Positions 10,806 through 22,735 of a DNA stretch of 64,000 nucleotides are shown one piece after another. Within the stretch, counting starts at the first letter, position 1. Each line of letters starts with the position of its first letter. The position numbers were made by a program, and so were the translations under genes. This DNA comes from Laccaria trichodermophora (Eukaryota > Basidiomycota > Agaricomycetes > Agaricales > Hydnangiaceae), in contig JACTVC010000006.1 of assembly GCA_018417955.1 (NCBI GenBank), positions 1,984,001-2,048,000 on the forward strand, given 5' to 3'. The notes beneath the pieces were generated by a model that searched no databases, was not told where the DNA came from, and saw nothing but the letters and a program-made list of their open reading frames with translations.

Positions 10806-13800
10806 TTACGACGCTGATGCATACTTTCTCTTCATATCTCTCGTGAGGGCTCGAAGCATCGCAGCGGTGATAGTCGGAGCTTCAGTAGCATTAGTTGACT
10901 GCGAGACGGCGCTGATACTTGGCGAGGGAGAGCTTCTACCATTGAGAAGGGGGCTGGAGAATGGACTGAGGGCGTCATCACCGCCGGAGACCGAGGCATC
11001 TGCAGAAGTGGACAACTTTATCCGTTTAGCTTGAGGACTGGACGTGAAGGATGTCAAGTCAGCGACGTCATCAGGCGATATGAGAACTCTTGACATACCT
11101 TGTCTGTGTTGTGTCCACTGAGTAGCTACGACGCTTTGGTGAGCGACGTATACTGGAATTCAGGACTTGTCCCAGCTTCATCTGCTGAGGTTCGATGGCG
11201 GACTCAAATGACCAGAGGGAGGATTTCACAGTAGTGACTGTGATATAATGCAGTTTCTTAGCGCCAATCTGGGTTTCCCACCGAATCTGTAGGATCTCGG
11301 CGATATGTTCGATGAAGGCGCGCACGGGGAAATCTGGCATATGGTTGGTAACTAGACAAAAAGCCACCAAGCATGTCGCTTACCTTGTCCGATATTCCTG
11401 TGCGATTGAAGGTCCATGATCACCTGGCTGGCATCTCCTCGTTGGTCAAGGGCTGAGAGCCACTGCTCTGTAACTTCATATGCGGAGCTATAGAATAGTC
11501 AGAAATGAAAAAGAGGCAGTCAATTGGATCAGCTTACTCGCTGTCTTCTAGAGAATCAGGGTCGAACGGATGGAGGTTGGTTTCACCTCCTGTGTTTGTC
11601 AATTGGTTCACGGATGAGCCAATCGTATTCAAAAGCCCAATAGAAGCCTGAACAAGGTGGCCGTAGATATTCCAATCGACTGTAAAAACATTGAGTGAAT
11701 GAATGAACCTTGTGACTGCAAACGTACAGAAGCCGTTGGAAGAGCAGTTTTCAATCCACTCTGTTACGAACGAGTTAAATATCGATTCGAAAAGTTTGTA
11801 GATCCCTACAAAGAAAAAATCAATATCAATACGATCGAGCCAGCTGATGCGACATACCTCGAACTGTGAGGGCCTTGACAAGTTTTCCTTCCGTATCCAG
11901 AGACAATGACTTCATCGCATCATCGAGTTTGGAATCCAAGTCCTTTGTAGTCGACGTCATCGCGAAAACATGATAGCTTTCAAGAATGTTCTCCGACACG
12001 AATCTCTTGACCTGAAAGCGGATAGGTCAAGGCATTGCCAGAAAGCGCAAAGAAAGTGAATGAACCATATCAAAAAAATCAGTCGCAGGATAGGAGTTTG
12101 CTCCCTCCGTCCAGCAGAATATCAGAAGAGACGGGATGAAGTGGCGTTTGGGAGGTAAGGTCTTGATGATGTCACGAAGGCGAGAGCAATCATCTAAAAC
12201 GCGATATTTTCTATATCCTCCATCTCAGCGAAAGAAGTGTAGATAGAACAATTAACAAATCATACCTTTCAATTTCGTCCGGAACTCCCTCAATAGGTGT
12301 ACATTCAAATACAAGTAGTCCCGGATAGCCTGGCTCTTTGGAAGCTTTACTCGGAGAAAGGGGTATCGAAAAGATTGCTTCAGACACCCATTGTCCAGAG
12401 TCTGGAACATTAAACTTGCGTTCAATCCAGATAGCCGTGGCGTCACTTTCTGGGTTCACAGATAACCATATTTGCCAGGGCACGGAGGGGTGATGATTCG
12501 ATCGGCTCCTAACATGGTTTCGCACGACTTGAAGAAACGATCCCTGGGCCCAACGACGCTCGTGTTCCTCCTGATTCTGGAAGAGAAAGAACGAGAATCG
12601 GGCGAATAGAAAGAAGAAACCATCAGGTCCATGTAACAATGATTAAAAGCGATGGGTGGAAGGGAACAATCTGCACCTCTTTGAAACGTTTGGCAAGCTC
12701 TTCGTCATCTCGTGGTGGTTGATAGTCGCTAGATATACGTCGTTTCGCTCGCTTCTTGTAGGGAGATTCACTTGACGCGGCCACGCTGATCGATAACATT
12801 CGCTTCCTGTCGGGCGATGCGTTGTGGGATTGTCGTGCTTTCTGGATTTTTTGGCGATAAGCATCACTACGTTGGTATGCCTTTATCCACTCCGCCTTTG
12901 TACCGAATTTCTTCTTCCACCGTCCGTAGGACCTCTTGGAGAGACTCGCCTGGTAAAAATGTTCCGCTTTCTTTTCCAAGACCACGCGAGATTTCTCTGA
13001 CGATTCAGCGACGCCTTGAGGAGGAGGTTTATTCTCGCCATTGAGGCTGATGGCACTCAGAGTGGGCTGGAGACCCAAACCCTTGGTCTTTCTTGGCGCT
13101 GGTGAGAAATTATGAATATGCGATGTACTAGGCGTTGGCGTTGGTGTTTGCAATGTCAGGGGGCTTAAAGGGCCGGGGGTCAGGACTGGCGTTGACAAAT
13201 TATCCCTGAGATGAGCAACCAGTGCACTAGATGGCAGGAAGCTAGTAGTTGGTGTGGAAGGGAGGGATATGGGGGCCTTTCGAGAGAGTTGTGGTGGTAC
13301 TTTGGGCGATGGGACGGAATGGACGGTGGGACTGGCCGGAGCACTAGTGTCAATTTTTAAAGATGGAGTCGAAGCGCGGGCGGTATCAGCCGAAGAGGAT
13401 GGTGACCTAGATAAAGTCAGTGGTATCGGCGTAATACCATTGGATGGCGTCTCCTTTGCTGCGGTAGTAGGCATAGAAGGAGATGGAATAAATTGATTGG
13501 CGGAGGGCGGTGCATATGGTGCAGCGTTAGGACTCAATGAAAAGAAGTTGGGAGTTGTGTTCGAAGAAAGAACGCTCTTACTTCTGTTGATAGTAGCTGA
13601 GGACGAGTCGTTTGTAGCAGGTGGTCCCCCAAATATTAACTTAGGCCTCTCAGAAAGAGAGGCCCGCGCGGTAAGGGGTTGAGTAGGTAGTGGATTGGCA
13701 CCTATCATAAGAAACGGTCACTACAACTCAAAATATGACGATTTAGTGCAAACCTGGTAATGGGAACGAGGGCGTTGTCCCGCCAAAAATGTTGCTGATT

Positions 13801-15839
13801 GGAGCACTAGATTGGTTCACTGTGGAATCCCCGGATGGCGGAAGGGGTGAGTTTTGAGATGGAAGACCCGCAGTTGACGATGGTGTATGCCCAAAGATGG
13901 GTTTCAGCGGGTTGGGTGGAATGCTTGGCTGGAAAAGAGAAGTACCGAATACCGAGGGGGTTCCAAAGACATTGGGAGTTGTTGTGATACTCGCGAAGGC
14001 AGAACCTGCAGTAGAGGGGGCGGCAAATGGACTGGACGCAGTGGAAGGAGTCGGCACAGAAAACGCTGGGGCAGCTGAGTTCGATGGCCATGAGCCAAAC
14101 GTAGACGATGACCACTCAGCAGCACTCGGCTTCACAGGAATGGGGGCGGAAACGGGTTCTTCGAAAGGTTGGTCATCATGTTCATGATCTTCATCCACAA
14201 ACTCGTCGTCATGCATTTCCTCATCACCATTAGCCTCGTAGATCCCGTTAGTAGCCCCACTGCCGGTAGAATTTCCGTCAATCAAGTCCGGAATCGTCAA
14301 GTCACCCCTGATGGCTTCTATATCATCGATCGTCTCCCTCCCAAACAACCTCTCCAGAATACAGGCGACCATGTAAATCATTACCACACTGCCCTGGTCC
14401 CTCAGTACGCTGGCCAATTGACTGAAGATTTCCATGGCTTCTGCGTCAACGACAAGTGGAGAGGTTTTGGTAATCGGAGCACTCTTGTGCTGCACATGCA
14501 AACGAAAATCAGTAGTCAACTTGAAGACGGGGTGAGAGGTGATGTGATTTGGTATATTTTCGTGGCGTTCTCTTTGGTCTCGAATGTGGATGAGCCTGTG
14601 GTACACACGCATTTCCATCTCGGTTGGCGCTTCATATCGACCGCGTTCGGTGTCATAAAACTCTTTTAGACTTTGCAATGCTGTTCAGGGATTGAAGATG
14701 AGTGTTCGAGAACTGACAAAAGAAGTGGGATGGCCCACTGTTCATTAGTTGCTGATCCTCCAGCGGGACAGAGAATCCTGGCTTGTGGCCCTCAAAGTGC
14801 AAGCTAAGAATATGGAATCGAGCGCATCGATCATGGCACTCAATCGCAAGGGAATTAGTGATATGTTGCAGAGTGAAGTCATTTCGGACTGCTCGAGAAC
14901 GATCACGAATGAAGGTGGCGGTCTTTGATAGACCTCCTCGTGGAAGAAGGTCATGGAAAAGATAATCCAGGGTTCGCTGTTATTGCAAGATACTCAGTCA
15001 GACGTGGCGCTTCCCAAAGAGTTAATGAATGCATACCTTCAGAACAAAAGGTGGTCGCAAATCGGACGGCAAAATTTTGTCCCCAGCAGCACGCTCATAC
15101 ATTTTCACCGCCCGTTTGTGATCAACCCTCTTCGTTCCGGGAATCTATATGGTCGTCAGCGTAGATGTATCGAAAAGCTATAATTGGAAGATGAACGCAC
15201 AGTCTCCCATTCAAATAGGTTGTTCTCTCGTTCCCGTCGATATCGTTCAAATCGTGGACACATGTCGTGGCATGTCCCAACAATGGATATTGCATCCTCG
15301 AGACGTTTCGGAACGAGAGGATCGTCCATTTTCCCCTCCGCAATGGCTTTTTTCCGTTCGGCTTCACGTGCTTTCACCAACTAGAAGGCGTCAGCAACCA
15401 ACGGCTTAGAAAAGAATACCACACCCACCTCTTGGTAGAACCTCTCCCGTTCTTCCTGAGTTTCGAGTTCGGGTTCATCAATCTCATCAATTTCGTTCGT
15501 GGCCTCTTCAACGTGGTGCTCAGCCTCTACGTCGGTGACTTCTGCCTCCGATTCGTTCGTGGCCCACTCCTTCCCCTTTGTTGATCCTTGGTTAACGCGC
15601 AGAGATACATTGGGGAACTTGCGAGGCACCCCACGACCACCACCCCTCGAGCCTCGACCTCCGCCTCTATGCCCCCCTCTTTCCCACCTTTCGCCATCAG
15701 AATGGGTGGGCGTATTGCTTCGTGCATTTTCGCCTGGCGTCCAGTGTTTATTTCGAGAGTGTGGCCGCCCCCCTCGACCTGGGTCACCAACGATGATGCC
15801 ACGTCCTCGACCTCGGATGGGTGGAAAGATGGCCTCCAT
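10806..15839 (-). CDS. SAC3: SAC3/GANP-family mRNA export scaffold (TREX-2)
   Basis: Sac3 is the scaffold of the TREX-2 complex, which links transcribed genes to the nuclear pore for mRNA export. Fourteen exons join in perfect frame to 1429 residues: 15429-15839, 15201-15380, 15037-15144, 14739-14976, 13754-14680, 12677-13701, 12266-12576, 12066-12210, 11858-12011, 11728-11805, 11538-11679, 11384-11487, 11099-11333 and 10806-11037. An Arg/Gly-rich N-terminus is followed by the family signature GTCHDMCPRFERYRRE (about residue 170), then PRGGLSKTATFIRDRSRAV and RNDFTLQHITNSLAIECHDR, which mark the Sac3/GANP domain. Next come an acidic patch, a long Ser/Thr/Pro-rich region containing GxFG/FG-like repeats (SVFGTSLFQ, NIFGGTTP) that could contact nucleoporins, a basic patch KKRAKRR, and a folded C-terminal part with PLLIFCWTEGAN-like motifs. 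The start at 15839 is the first ATG in frame before the RGRGRG stretch. Confidence 0.93.
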
Positions 15840-17154
15840 AAGTTGATGGCGTCGGCGTTGACAAGGCAAGAGAAAGAAGCCGCGTTCAAGGGTCCAAGAT
15901 CAAATTCTAAGGAGGGACATAAATAAGACCAAACGATAACCTCCTTACCAACACTAAGCACACCCACCAGCGGGCACCCACTGGCACTTTTCTAGGAATT
16001 ATATGGACATATAACGCGCAAATTTTGTTCAAGATATGGCCGAGCAACCATGTGGAATCCTTGTAACAATCTGCTGTGAAGTGGCTGCTGGGTTTTGTCT
16101 GGATTTTCTATCGATTCGTATGCTCAAATATTCCTCACTCTACAGAATGTGTCTGAGACTCCACAGGACACGGATGTACAGAGAATGTATGCAGGAGCAA
16201 ATGTTGTGATGACCATTCAGATGGAAGTGACGATACTGCAGAGCGTCAACCCTTAATTTCAGAAAGAGGACCCAACACCCAACCAGAAGCGCATCCCCAA
16301 ATGCAGGCGAATCGATAGTTATACCACAAACGACGGGCACCATTTATGTACATGAGTGCGTTCTTCCTGACCGTTTTTGCGTTGAGTGCCGGCTGAGCCA
16401 TGCATTAGCTGGACAATGTAATTGTGAAGCCATGCCCACTATTCATGACAATCCCTGCGTACACGTTCCTGCATTCGGAAGGCTATAGCACTCCCGCCAA
16501 CTCAAGTAGTGTCGACCAACTGGCCTTCGGATTGCATTCAAGCTCCAAAACTACGAAAAAGTCAACTTGATCCGATCTACCAGATCCCCTGGAGGCGTCA
16601 GTGATTTCAGCTTCAGCATTAAGGGGCATTTGAAGTTGCATACGCGTCACAACTTTGGAGTCCGCCTCTCTTGTCAACCAGGACGTGAGGCAGCCATGTT
16701 CGAGAGCTTAAAGCGTGTTCTCACCCCTCAAGCAGCGTATAAACACATCATGCGCAGCTTCCAGGTGTGCGCCAGCAATCAACGCCCAGGTTAAATCGAA
16801 CGAATCTACTTCTCGATGGTGTCAATGCATTGCCATGACGCAATTCTTACAAGGACGTTTGACTGGAGCGATATTGTCTGGATTCTCAGGGAAGGAGCTC
16901 GGTTGTGACAACTACTGTACGCACAAGTTAACATCGATTCTGGAAAGAGGGGCGCGGACGTGTCCAACTTAAACTACATAAATAGGAAGGCTGGAGTAGA
17001 GAATAGATAGGTAAAGTAAAGTGATTAAGAAGGAGGTGTATCTTGTAAAAGAGTGAGAGGTACGTATGCTTGGACGAGAACGTCTTCGATGTATCACCGG
17101 CATTAGCTGTCCAATTTGAGATCATAAATCAGGGAGATGGTGGATCCTTCATGT
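15840..17154. other. Spacer between SAC3 and KRE6-like genes
   Basis: It includes the SAC3 promoter and the 3' flank of the glucan gene. Short open frames occur on both strands (for example 16483-16677 and 16567-16794), but they overlap each other and show no motif or splice chain. No RNA gene or repeat was seen. Confidence 0.45.
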
Positions 17155-19540
17155 TTAACACAGTTGCCACATTTTGACGTAATCACTACATTTCGCAACG
17201 AATAAGCTAACCTCAACATTGTTCAGAAAAAATCTCCACTCACATAACCATCGCTCTGTCGCGAGCGTCAGAAGGCCAAGACGGCGACCACTGGCTTCTG
17301 GCAGACCAGAAATCACCCATCGCGGCTAAGAAAAACTGATCAATCATCTGCACAGCAGGCAGAGAGACACACGTACTTGCAGATCCATCCAACCAAGGTT
17401 TTTCTGAGCCATCAGGGAACCAGCCACTTGTACCACCGACAGCAACATCCAGGATGAGATAGAACGCTAACACCATCCTTGTCAGCATATAGTCTCGTTG
17501 GAGAACAGAGCAGTCACATTGATCGAAAGGAGCAGCTTTGGTTCCATTGACCCATGGATTGTCAAGAATGATTGCTTCTGAACCATTTTGAACGACTGCG
17601 GGGAAGTCTCCGCGCTTCCAGAAGTCTTCATTCATTCTAAGGTCAAGATAGTGATGCAACCGAGAGTCGACGTAGATTCGTCTAAAACGAATCGTCTGTC
17701 AAAGTTGTTTCAAATTCTCGAAAGAGTAACGCACATGAAGCTTTGATCCCATTCCAGAGTATAGGTATGGAAATCCTGGTCATAGCTGCCTCGATGCATC
17801 ACCCGCCAACCGTAAGTCTTAGAGACAGCATTTAGCCATGTTAGTGGGCCCCAGTTCAAAGACCCGCGAACGTAATTGCTTCCCCTAAATCATATTCAGC
17901 AACTCTATGGATGAGAACGATATAAGTAACAAACTGCTTGGGGTAGCTCGGCCCATTACCACGTGCCTCCATGATATCAATTTCGCCTGAAGAGGAGGGA
18001 TCAATACGTCAGAGAACCGCACTCAGGAGGTCAAGACTGGTAAAATAAACGAAGCGATATGAATATTTAGGAGCCAATGCAACGTGGACGACCATGCGGT
18101 GTGGTGACCACCGAGACGTCGGAGCCAAGCCACCCGAAGGTAAACAGACTCACCACTCAAAGGCCATGGGCCATATGTGTTGTCGACGGGAAGCATCCAG
18201 ATGGCAGGCCACAACTAGGGTGAAAGAAGTTAATGAAAGATAATAACGGGCATCCGGTATCCTTACCCAGTCCCTGTCGAAGAAGTATCAGCTTCGTGCA
18301 AATCAATGAACGATTCGGCATACCCGGTAGGATTCTTAGCTCTTACTTCGACACGGCCATACTTGATACTGGCACTGTATCGAGTACTGAGCCTGGCGCT
18401 TTGGACGGGATTGATAATCTTCCCACTAGTGGAATTACTAACGGCGGAGCACGCCTTGTTATACTCAGCAATGTTGAAAGTCTGACTGGTATTCACAACC
18501 TGCGTCGTGGCGGTCGTGTAAGAAAGACCCTGGGTAGTGTTGTACGTGCATCCCGTTATGTTGTAAACAGTGCCATCTACAATAGCGGCTCCGCCGATGT
18601 TATCCGACGTGAGAGTCGGCGAAATATATAGGAATCCATCCTGCACAAATGAATTGTTCTCCGAGGCAGTTGTCATCTCAAATTCGCCGTTACTATCATG
18701 ACATCAGTTTTCGACACAGATACACATTTTCAACGAAAGGACTCACCCGAAGCCGCTCATGTCTACTTCGCGGAAAAACTTGCCATTATCACCGAAAATG
18801 CCGTCCGAGGAATCAAAGTTCTCATCCAGAACAGGGCAAAGATTACCCTGAAGGAGAGCAACGCTGTTCCAACCTAACCAACAGCGAAACGCACCAGCAG
18901 CGACTCCTATCATCATAACTCCGTAAGTTATGAAGTAGGCAATACGGGTATAAGGGTCACGTGTCTGAAGCCATGGTTTGCTCAACGTCGTGTTCGACAT
19001 TAGCATTGTAGACTTGGGCCGGTCTCGCTGAACTTTGGCTCCAGACCCCTGTGCAGTGCTGTAAATCGTCAAGGGGCGTGTTCGTGGAGAGGCAAACGAC
19101 TCTCGCAAGCGGAACCCCGACGAAGTGCGGACAGGCGGCGTGAAGTCGGCAGTCCCTGGGCGACTGTTCCCATAAAGTGACGAGGACGAACGGGAGAGGT
19201 CGGCTACGCTGGTTGAGACAGAATTTACGCCGCTACTACGGGGCCGAATTTCTGGGAATGGATAGTGGGGCTGTGGACTTTGAGACGCAGGCGACCATCC
19301 TGGAGTGTATTCGGGGCTGCTGAAGCTGGCAACACTTGCAGGAGGGGAGAATGGATTGGTGACCGCACCGAAACTTAGACTGCGAGGAGTCATGGTAGGA
19401 GATTCGGCGTTTGAATGGGTGCCCGACGTATTGCGAGAGTGAAAGAAGGCGTGGCCCTCATCCCCTTCACTACCACCTTCAATGACGAACTTTGGATGTG
19501 GCTCTGAGACCGCCTCCTCGTTCGTTGGTGGGGCAGACAT
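17155..19540 (-). CDS. KRE6/SKN1-family beta-1,6-glucan synthesis protein (GH16-like)
   Basis: These type II membrane glycoproteins act in the secretory pathway and are needed to build beta-1,6-glucan of the cell wall. Ten exons join in frame to 599 residues: 18747-19540, 18324-18692, 18267-18273, 18154-18214, 17935-17986, 17735-17884, 17518-17681, 17377-17466, 17244-17325 and 17155-17185. The cytosolic N-terminus is Ser/Pro-rich. A single signal anchor (YFITYGVMMIGVAAGAF) lies near residue 220. The luminal GH16-like domain has the family motifs DWLWPAIWMLP and GEIDIMEARGNGPSYP (ExDxxE catalytic core), then WDQSFIRIYVDSRL and DFWSARSQWSPSW. The C-terminus VIDYVKMWQLC is typical of the family. 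Exon 3 is only 7 nt and encodes the join TG-D-W; without it the frame and the conserved Trp are lost. Confidence 0.92.
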
Positions 19541-21015
19541 GACGCTAAAGTCGATCAGCTGGAGCTGCGTAGAGGGAAGATGAGCAAAGCTAAAATTGCC
19601 GACAGCAATTCGCGAGATTATAAGTTATTCTTGGGCGCATTGATTTCTTCACCGACCTCGACAATTTTGGTTGTTCCTGGCCTCGAAGAACCCAAACGGC
19701 GTGGTTGGATCACAAGCATTGATTGGAATGATCCCATACGCTGTTTGCCTATCCGACCAAAACCTGGGATTTCACCAGTTGCGGCTGCGGATAAAATTAT
19801 TTACGATCAGAAAGAGCCAGAAAATTCTACAGCAGTCAACTTTCCGCCCGATAGTCTGCATTTTGACTGACAGACCAGGCTCAAAAGTAGCCGTACAAGT
19901 TCTTATCATCGCGGGAACAAGGATATTCCGGAGCACTGGATGGGATGTAGAGCGGCCCAGAAAAGAAATAGGTAACCCTAAGTGTGCGAGCCTCAACGTT
20001 GACACAGACGTGTGGTAAAGGGTGACAGACGACTCACCTTGAAAAATGATGACGATGCTGCACCCAGCAATTCATCCCCATATAAGATCCAAGTCACAAA
20101 ATAGGTGGACATTGCACAGGTCGGCGAGACCGAAATCACACCTCTCAGAACAGTTGAATAGATTCAGCATCTACCAAAAAAAAAAAAATCCACTCAGAAG
20201 CATAGCCATAGCATTCCTGAGACGCCTCGCTCCAATTTTTCTTCGATCCTCATGTCGGTTTGGCGTCTTGGACATCCGCCGGTATATACACACATCAATC
20301 ACGAACTGTATTGGAAACCCAGTCAGCCGTTAGGCTGTAACGCATGAGTCCCAGCTCCTTAAAGCAGGAGCGCAGGATTCTTGCATAACGAGTCAAATAC
20401 AAGGGCCACTACCGCCAGCAAAGCTGAAAGTGAGTGAGAATAATAACCTACAAAATTTCATTCTGCGAGGGCCGTGCCTGCCTTGTTTTCTGAAGACAAG
20501 TGTGCCAACCTAGCGTACCAATCGAAGACCAAGGGTAAAAGCCGCGGATTGAAGCCAAATTCGGCGAGAAGCCACGGGAACAGGATACCGAAAGTCGGGG
20601 ATTACCGTTGGCGGCTGGGCTCAGGTCTAAAATCTTTTCGGATGGGAGGCTTTCAAGATGCTTCTTGACGTGATGGGGTCCTCGCTGCATTGCGACGATG
20701 ACATTGGTCGATAATTCGGTGTGACCTCGTAATTAATCAAGTGTGACCTTTACCATTATACACTCCAAGATAGTGTGTTTCGTCTTTTTGCTGCTTGTGC
20801 GGAGACTTGCAGGACAAAAGCGTAACCAACATGCAAAAATTAGTTGTTCCAATGATATGTCTATAAAATAGAAAAGTCGCTGGTAGTTGCACTGACCTTG
20901 AATTGAACCCCAGCCTTTGCATCGTAGAATAGGCGTGAACGTTAAACGTTATACAACCAGCCCGGTTACCATAGCTAGACTTATAGTATGTAAATAGAAA
21001 GAACTATTATTGGTC
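19541..21015. other. Gene-poor spacer
   Basis: It holds the KRE6-like gene promoter. Several 80-115-codon frames exist but overlap one another and carry no recognisable domain. A 13-base A run lies near 20176. Confidence 0.45.
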
Positions 21016-21359
21016 TACAGTGCTTTGCATATTGTTTTGCACAACCAAAATTTCGATGAACTTGTTTGTCCATGTATCCACCAGGGTCTGGATCAGCAGG
21101 CCCGGTCATGTGCAAGCAAGTAAAATTAATTGTGGAATTGCAGAAGTAGAATTTGACGGTTCACAGGCAGGAGAAAGTAAAGATCATCAAGGTCTTCTTG
21201 TTCATTGTGTCAAACGACAAGCACGAAGTATCCGAGGCTATGAGAAACATCCCGTTTGAACATGCACATGACCCGGCCCTGATTCAGACCCTGGTGGATA
21301 CACGGACAAACAGGTATTTCAAAATTTTGGTTGTGCAAAACAATATGCAAAACACTGTA
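21016..21359. repeat. Long imperfect inverted repeat, about 99-bp arms
   Basis: The left arm (21016-21114) and right arm (21262-21359) are imperfect reverse complements. Both outer ends read TACAGTG(C/T)TTTGCATATTG inward, and the inner ends share CCCGG(T)CATGTGCA. The central 147 bp are not palindromic. The right arm together with the centre forms an open frame on the plus strand (KIIKVFLFIVSNDKHEVSEA, LIQTLVDTRTNR, ILVVQNN), and the left arm encodes a diverged version of LIQTLVDT...ILVVQNN on the other strand. No target-site duplication is evident. It may be a MITE-like element or an inverted duplication of a coding fragment. Confidence 0.65.
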
Positions 21360-22735
21360 AGCCTGCTTGATATCAATCAATCAACGGCATAACGAAGTTG
21401 ATGTGTCATCATGTTTCTGTAACACTTCCTTCTTAACCGACCATGGCCCGCTCGTTACTGGCTGGCATTTAAGTGGATGGTATGCCGTGCGCTGCCTGCG
21501 TTACTCTGGTTTTACCGTGTGACCTCGAGGGTGCAGTTCCCATCCTCTTCCCCTCCCAGCAGCTTGATGGTCATCGTCACTCTCCCCAAACTCTCCCCAC
21601 AAGGTTTTCTCTTCGCTTGGATTTGAGTAAGCTTGTCGATAACATGGGTACGTGGGTTGATGTCAATTCCCTATGTGCATGTATTGACTGCCCTCCAGTT
21701 CCTCACTTCCTCATGACTGGCTTCGCCCCTGACAGCTCATGGCAGCCAATAGTATGGCTCACACAACAAATGTTCGACGCCGACAACGTGTGACAATTCG
21801 ACACGGCGTATCGCCGTCCGTTAAACGCCGTCTCTATGCATGAGTCGCTTCCGGACATTGTATGACATTGGGTCGCAGTTGAGAACCTCCAGAAGAGGGG
21901 AATAAAAAGGTTCGTTAAGTTGCAAGATGTTAAGCACGAAGAAGTACTTTCACCCGTTTCGGTTACAGCCATCACCCTCCATCACCACCTTGTGAAACCT
22001 GCCTTGGTGGGCAGCCACGCCACGGCCTCGTATCGGCATTCACTTTCAATCGTCTTTCCCTTCCCCCTCTATATGCTGTTGACTCCACCACGTCGTCCTG
22101 CATCCCTCCAGGCACAAAGACAATGTGTCGACTTGCGCAAACCATGCCTCTGCCTCTGTTGACGCGTTCCCACCCCATCCATGGTGCCCTGCGCCCCTCC
22201 AGGTCCTAAGACAATGTATCATCGTCCGCAAAACGGCACATGCTGCCCCGCGGCTTCTGCAACCCTTCCGCCTTGATATGGGTGTTCCAGGGCACAATAT
22301 GACGTATTTCCGCCTGCTAAACTCCTTCTCAGCATTGGCAATGCACAAATTGACTGTGGCATGCGAGGGTGAAGATTCTGCGAGCTCCTCAAAGCGAGAT
22401 TGGGTGCTTGCAATTACGAAGAAGACGGGCGGCTTACAGCGCCAGGATCTACCACTCGCGCAAAGCTTCAGATTATGCGCACAGGGGCTCGGGTCGTCAC
22501 GTTTATGCTCGAACACCTCTCTGATCCATCCGATCGACGACGACATCGCTACAGCGCCAAATTCACCCAAGCTCAAAACCTCCACGCATCCGCATACTTT
22601 ACCAAACGCCATCCGCTTGCGCTTGATCTCTTCACACAGGTAGTCGCACTAACAGCGTAAGTATGTTTGTCTTCATTCCTGGAAGGACTCGCTAATCTCC
22701 CCTACTGTTTACATGCGCTAACAATGATGCCGACG
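21360..22735. other. Spacer with a two-copy tandem repeat at 22076-22245
   Basis: Two adjacent units of about 80-90 bp (22076-22155 and 22156-22245) share CTGTTGAC, CCTGC(A/G), CCCTCCAGG and AAGACAATGT. Open frames of 172-188 codons cross this region on both strands at once, which is more consistent with composition than with coding. No gene is called. Confidence 0.45.

Noticed and set aside
13254..14187. Plus-strand open frames inside the SAC3 gene
   Set aside because: They are antisense shadows of the Ser/Thr/Pro-rich region of SAC3, which has a complete 14-exon frame on the minus strand.
20176..20188. Poly-A run as a processed-retrocopy tail
   Set aside because: No coding sequence precedes it on either strand and there is no flanking duplication. 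It looks like a simple A run.
22046..22643. Overlapping long frames on both strands (188 and 172 codons)
   Set aside because: They cover the same bases on opposite strands, cross a tandem repeat and show no motif. Open frames here are best explained by base composition.
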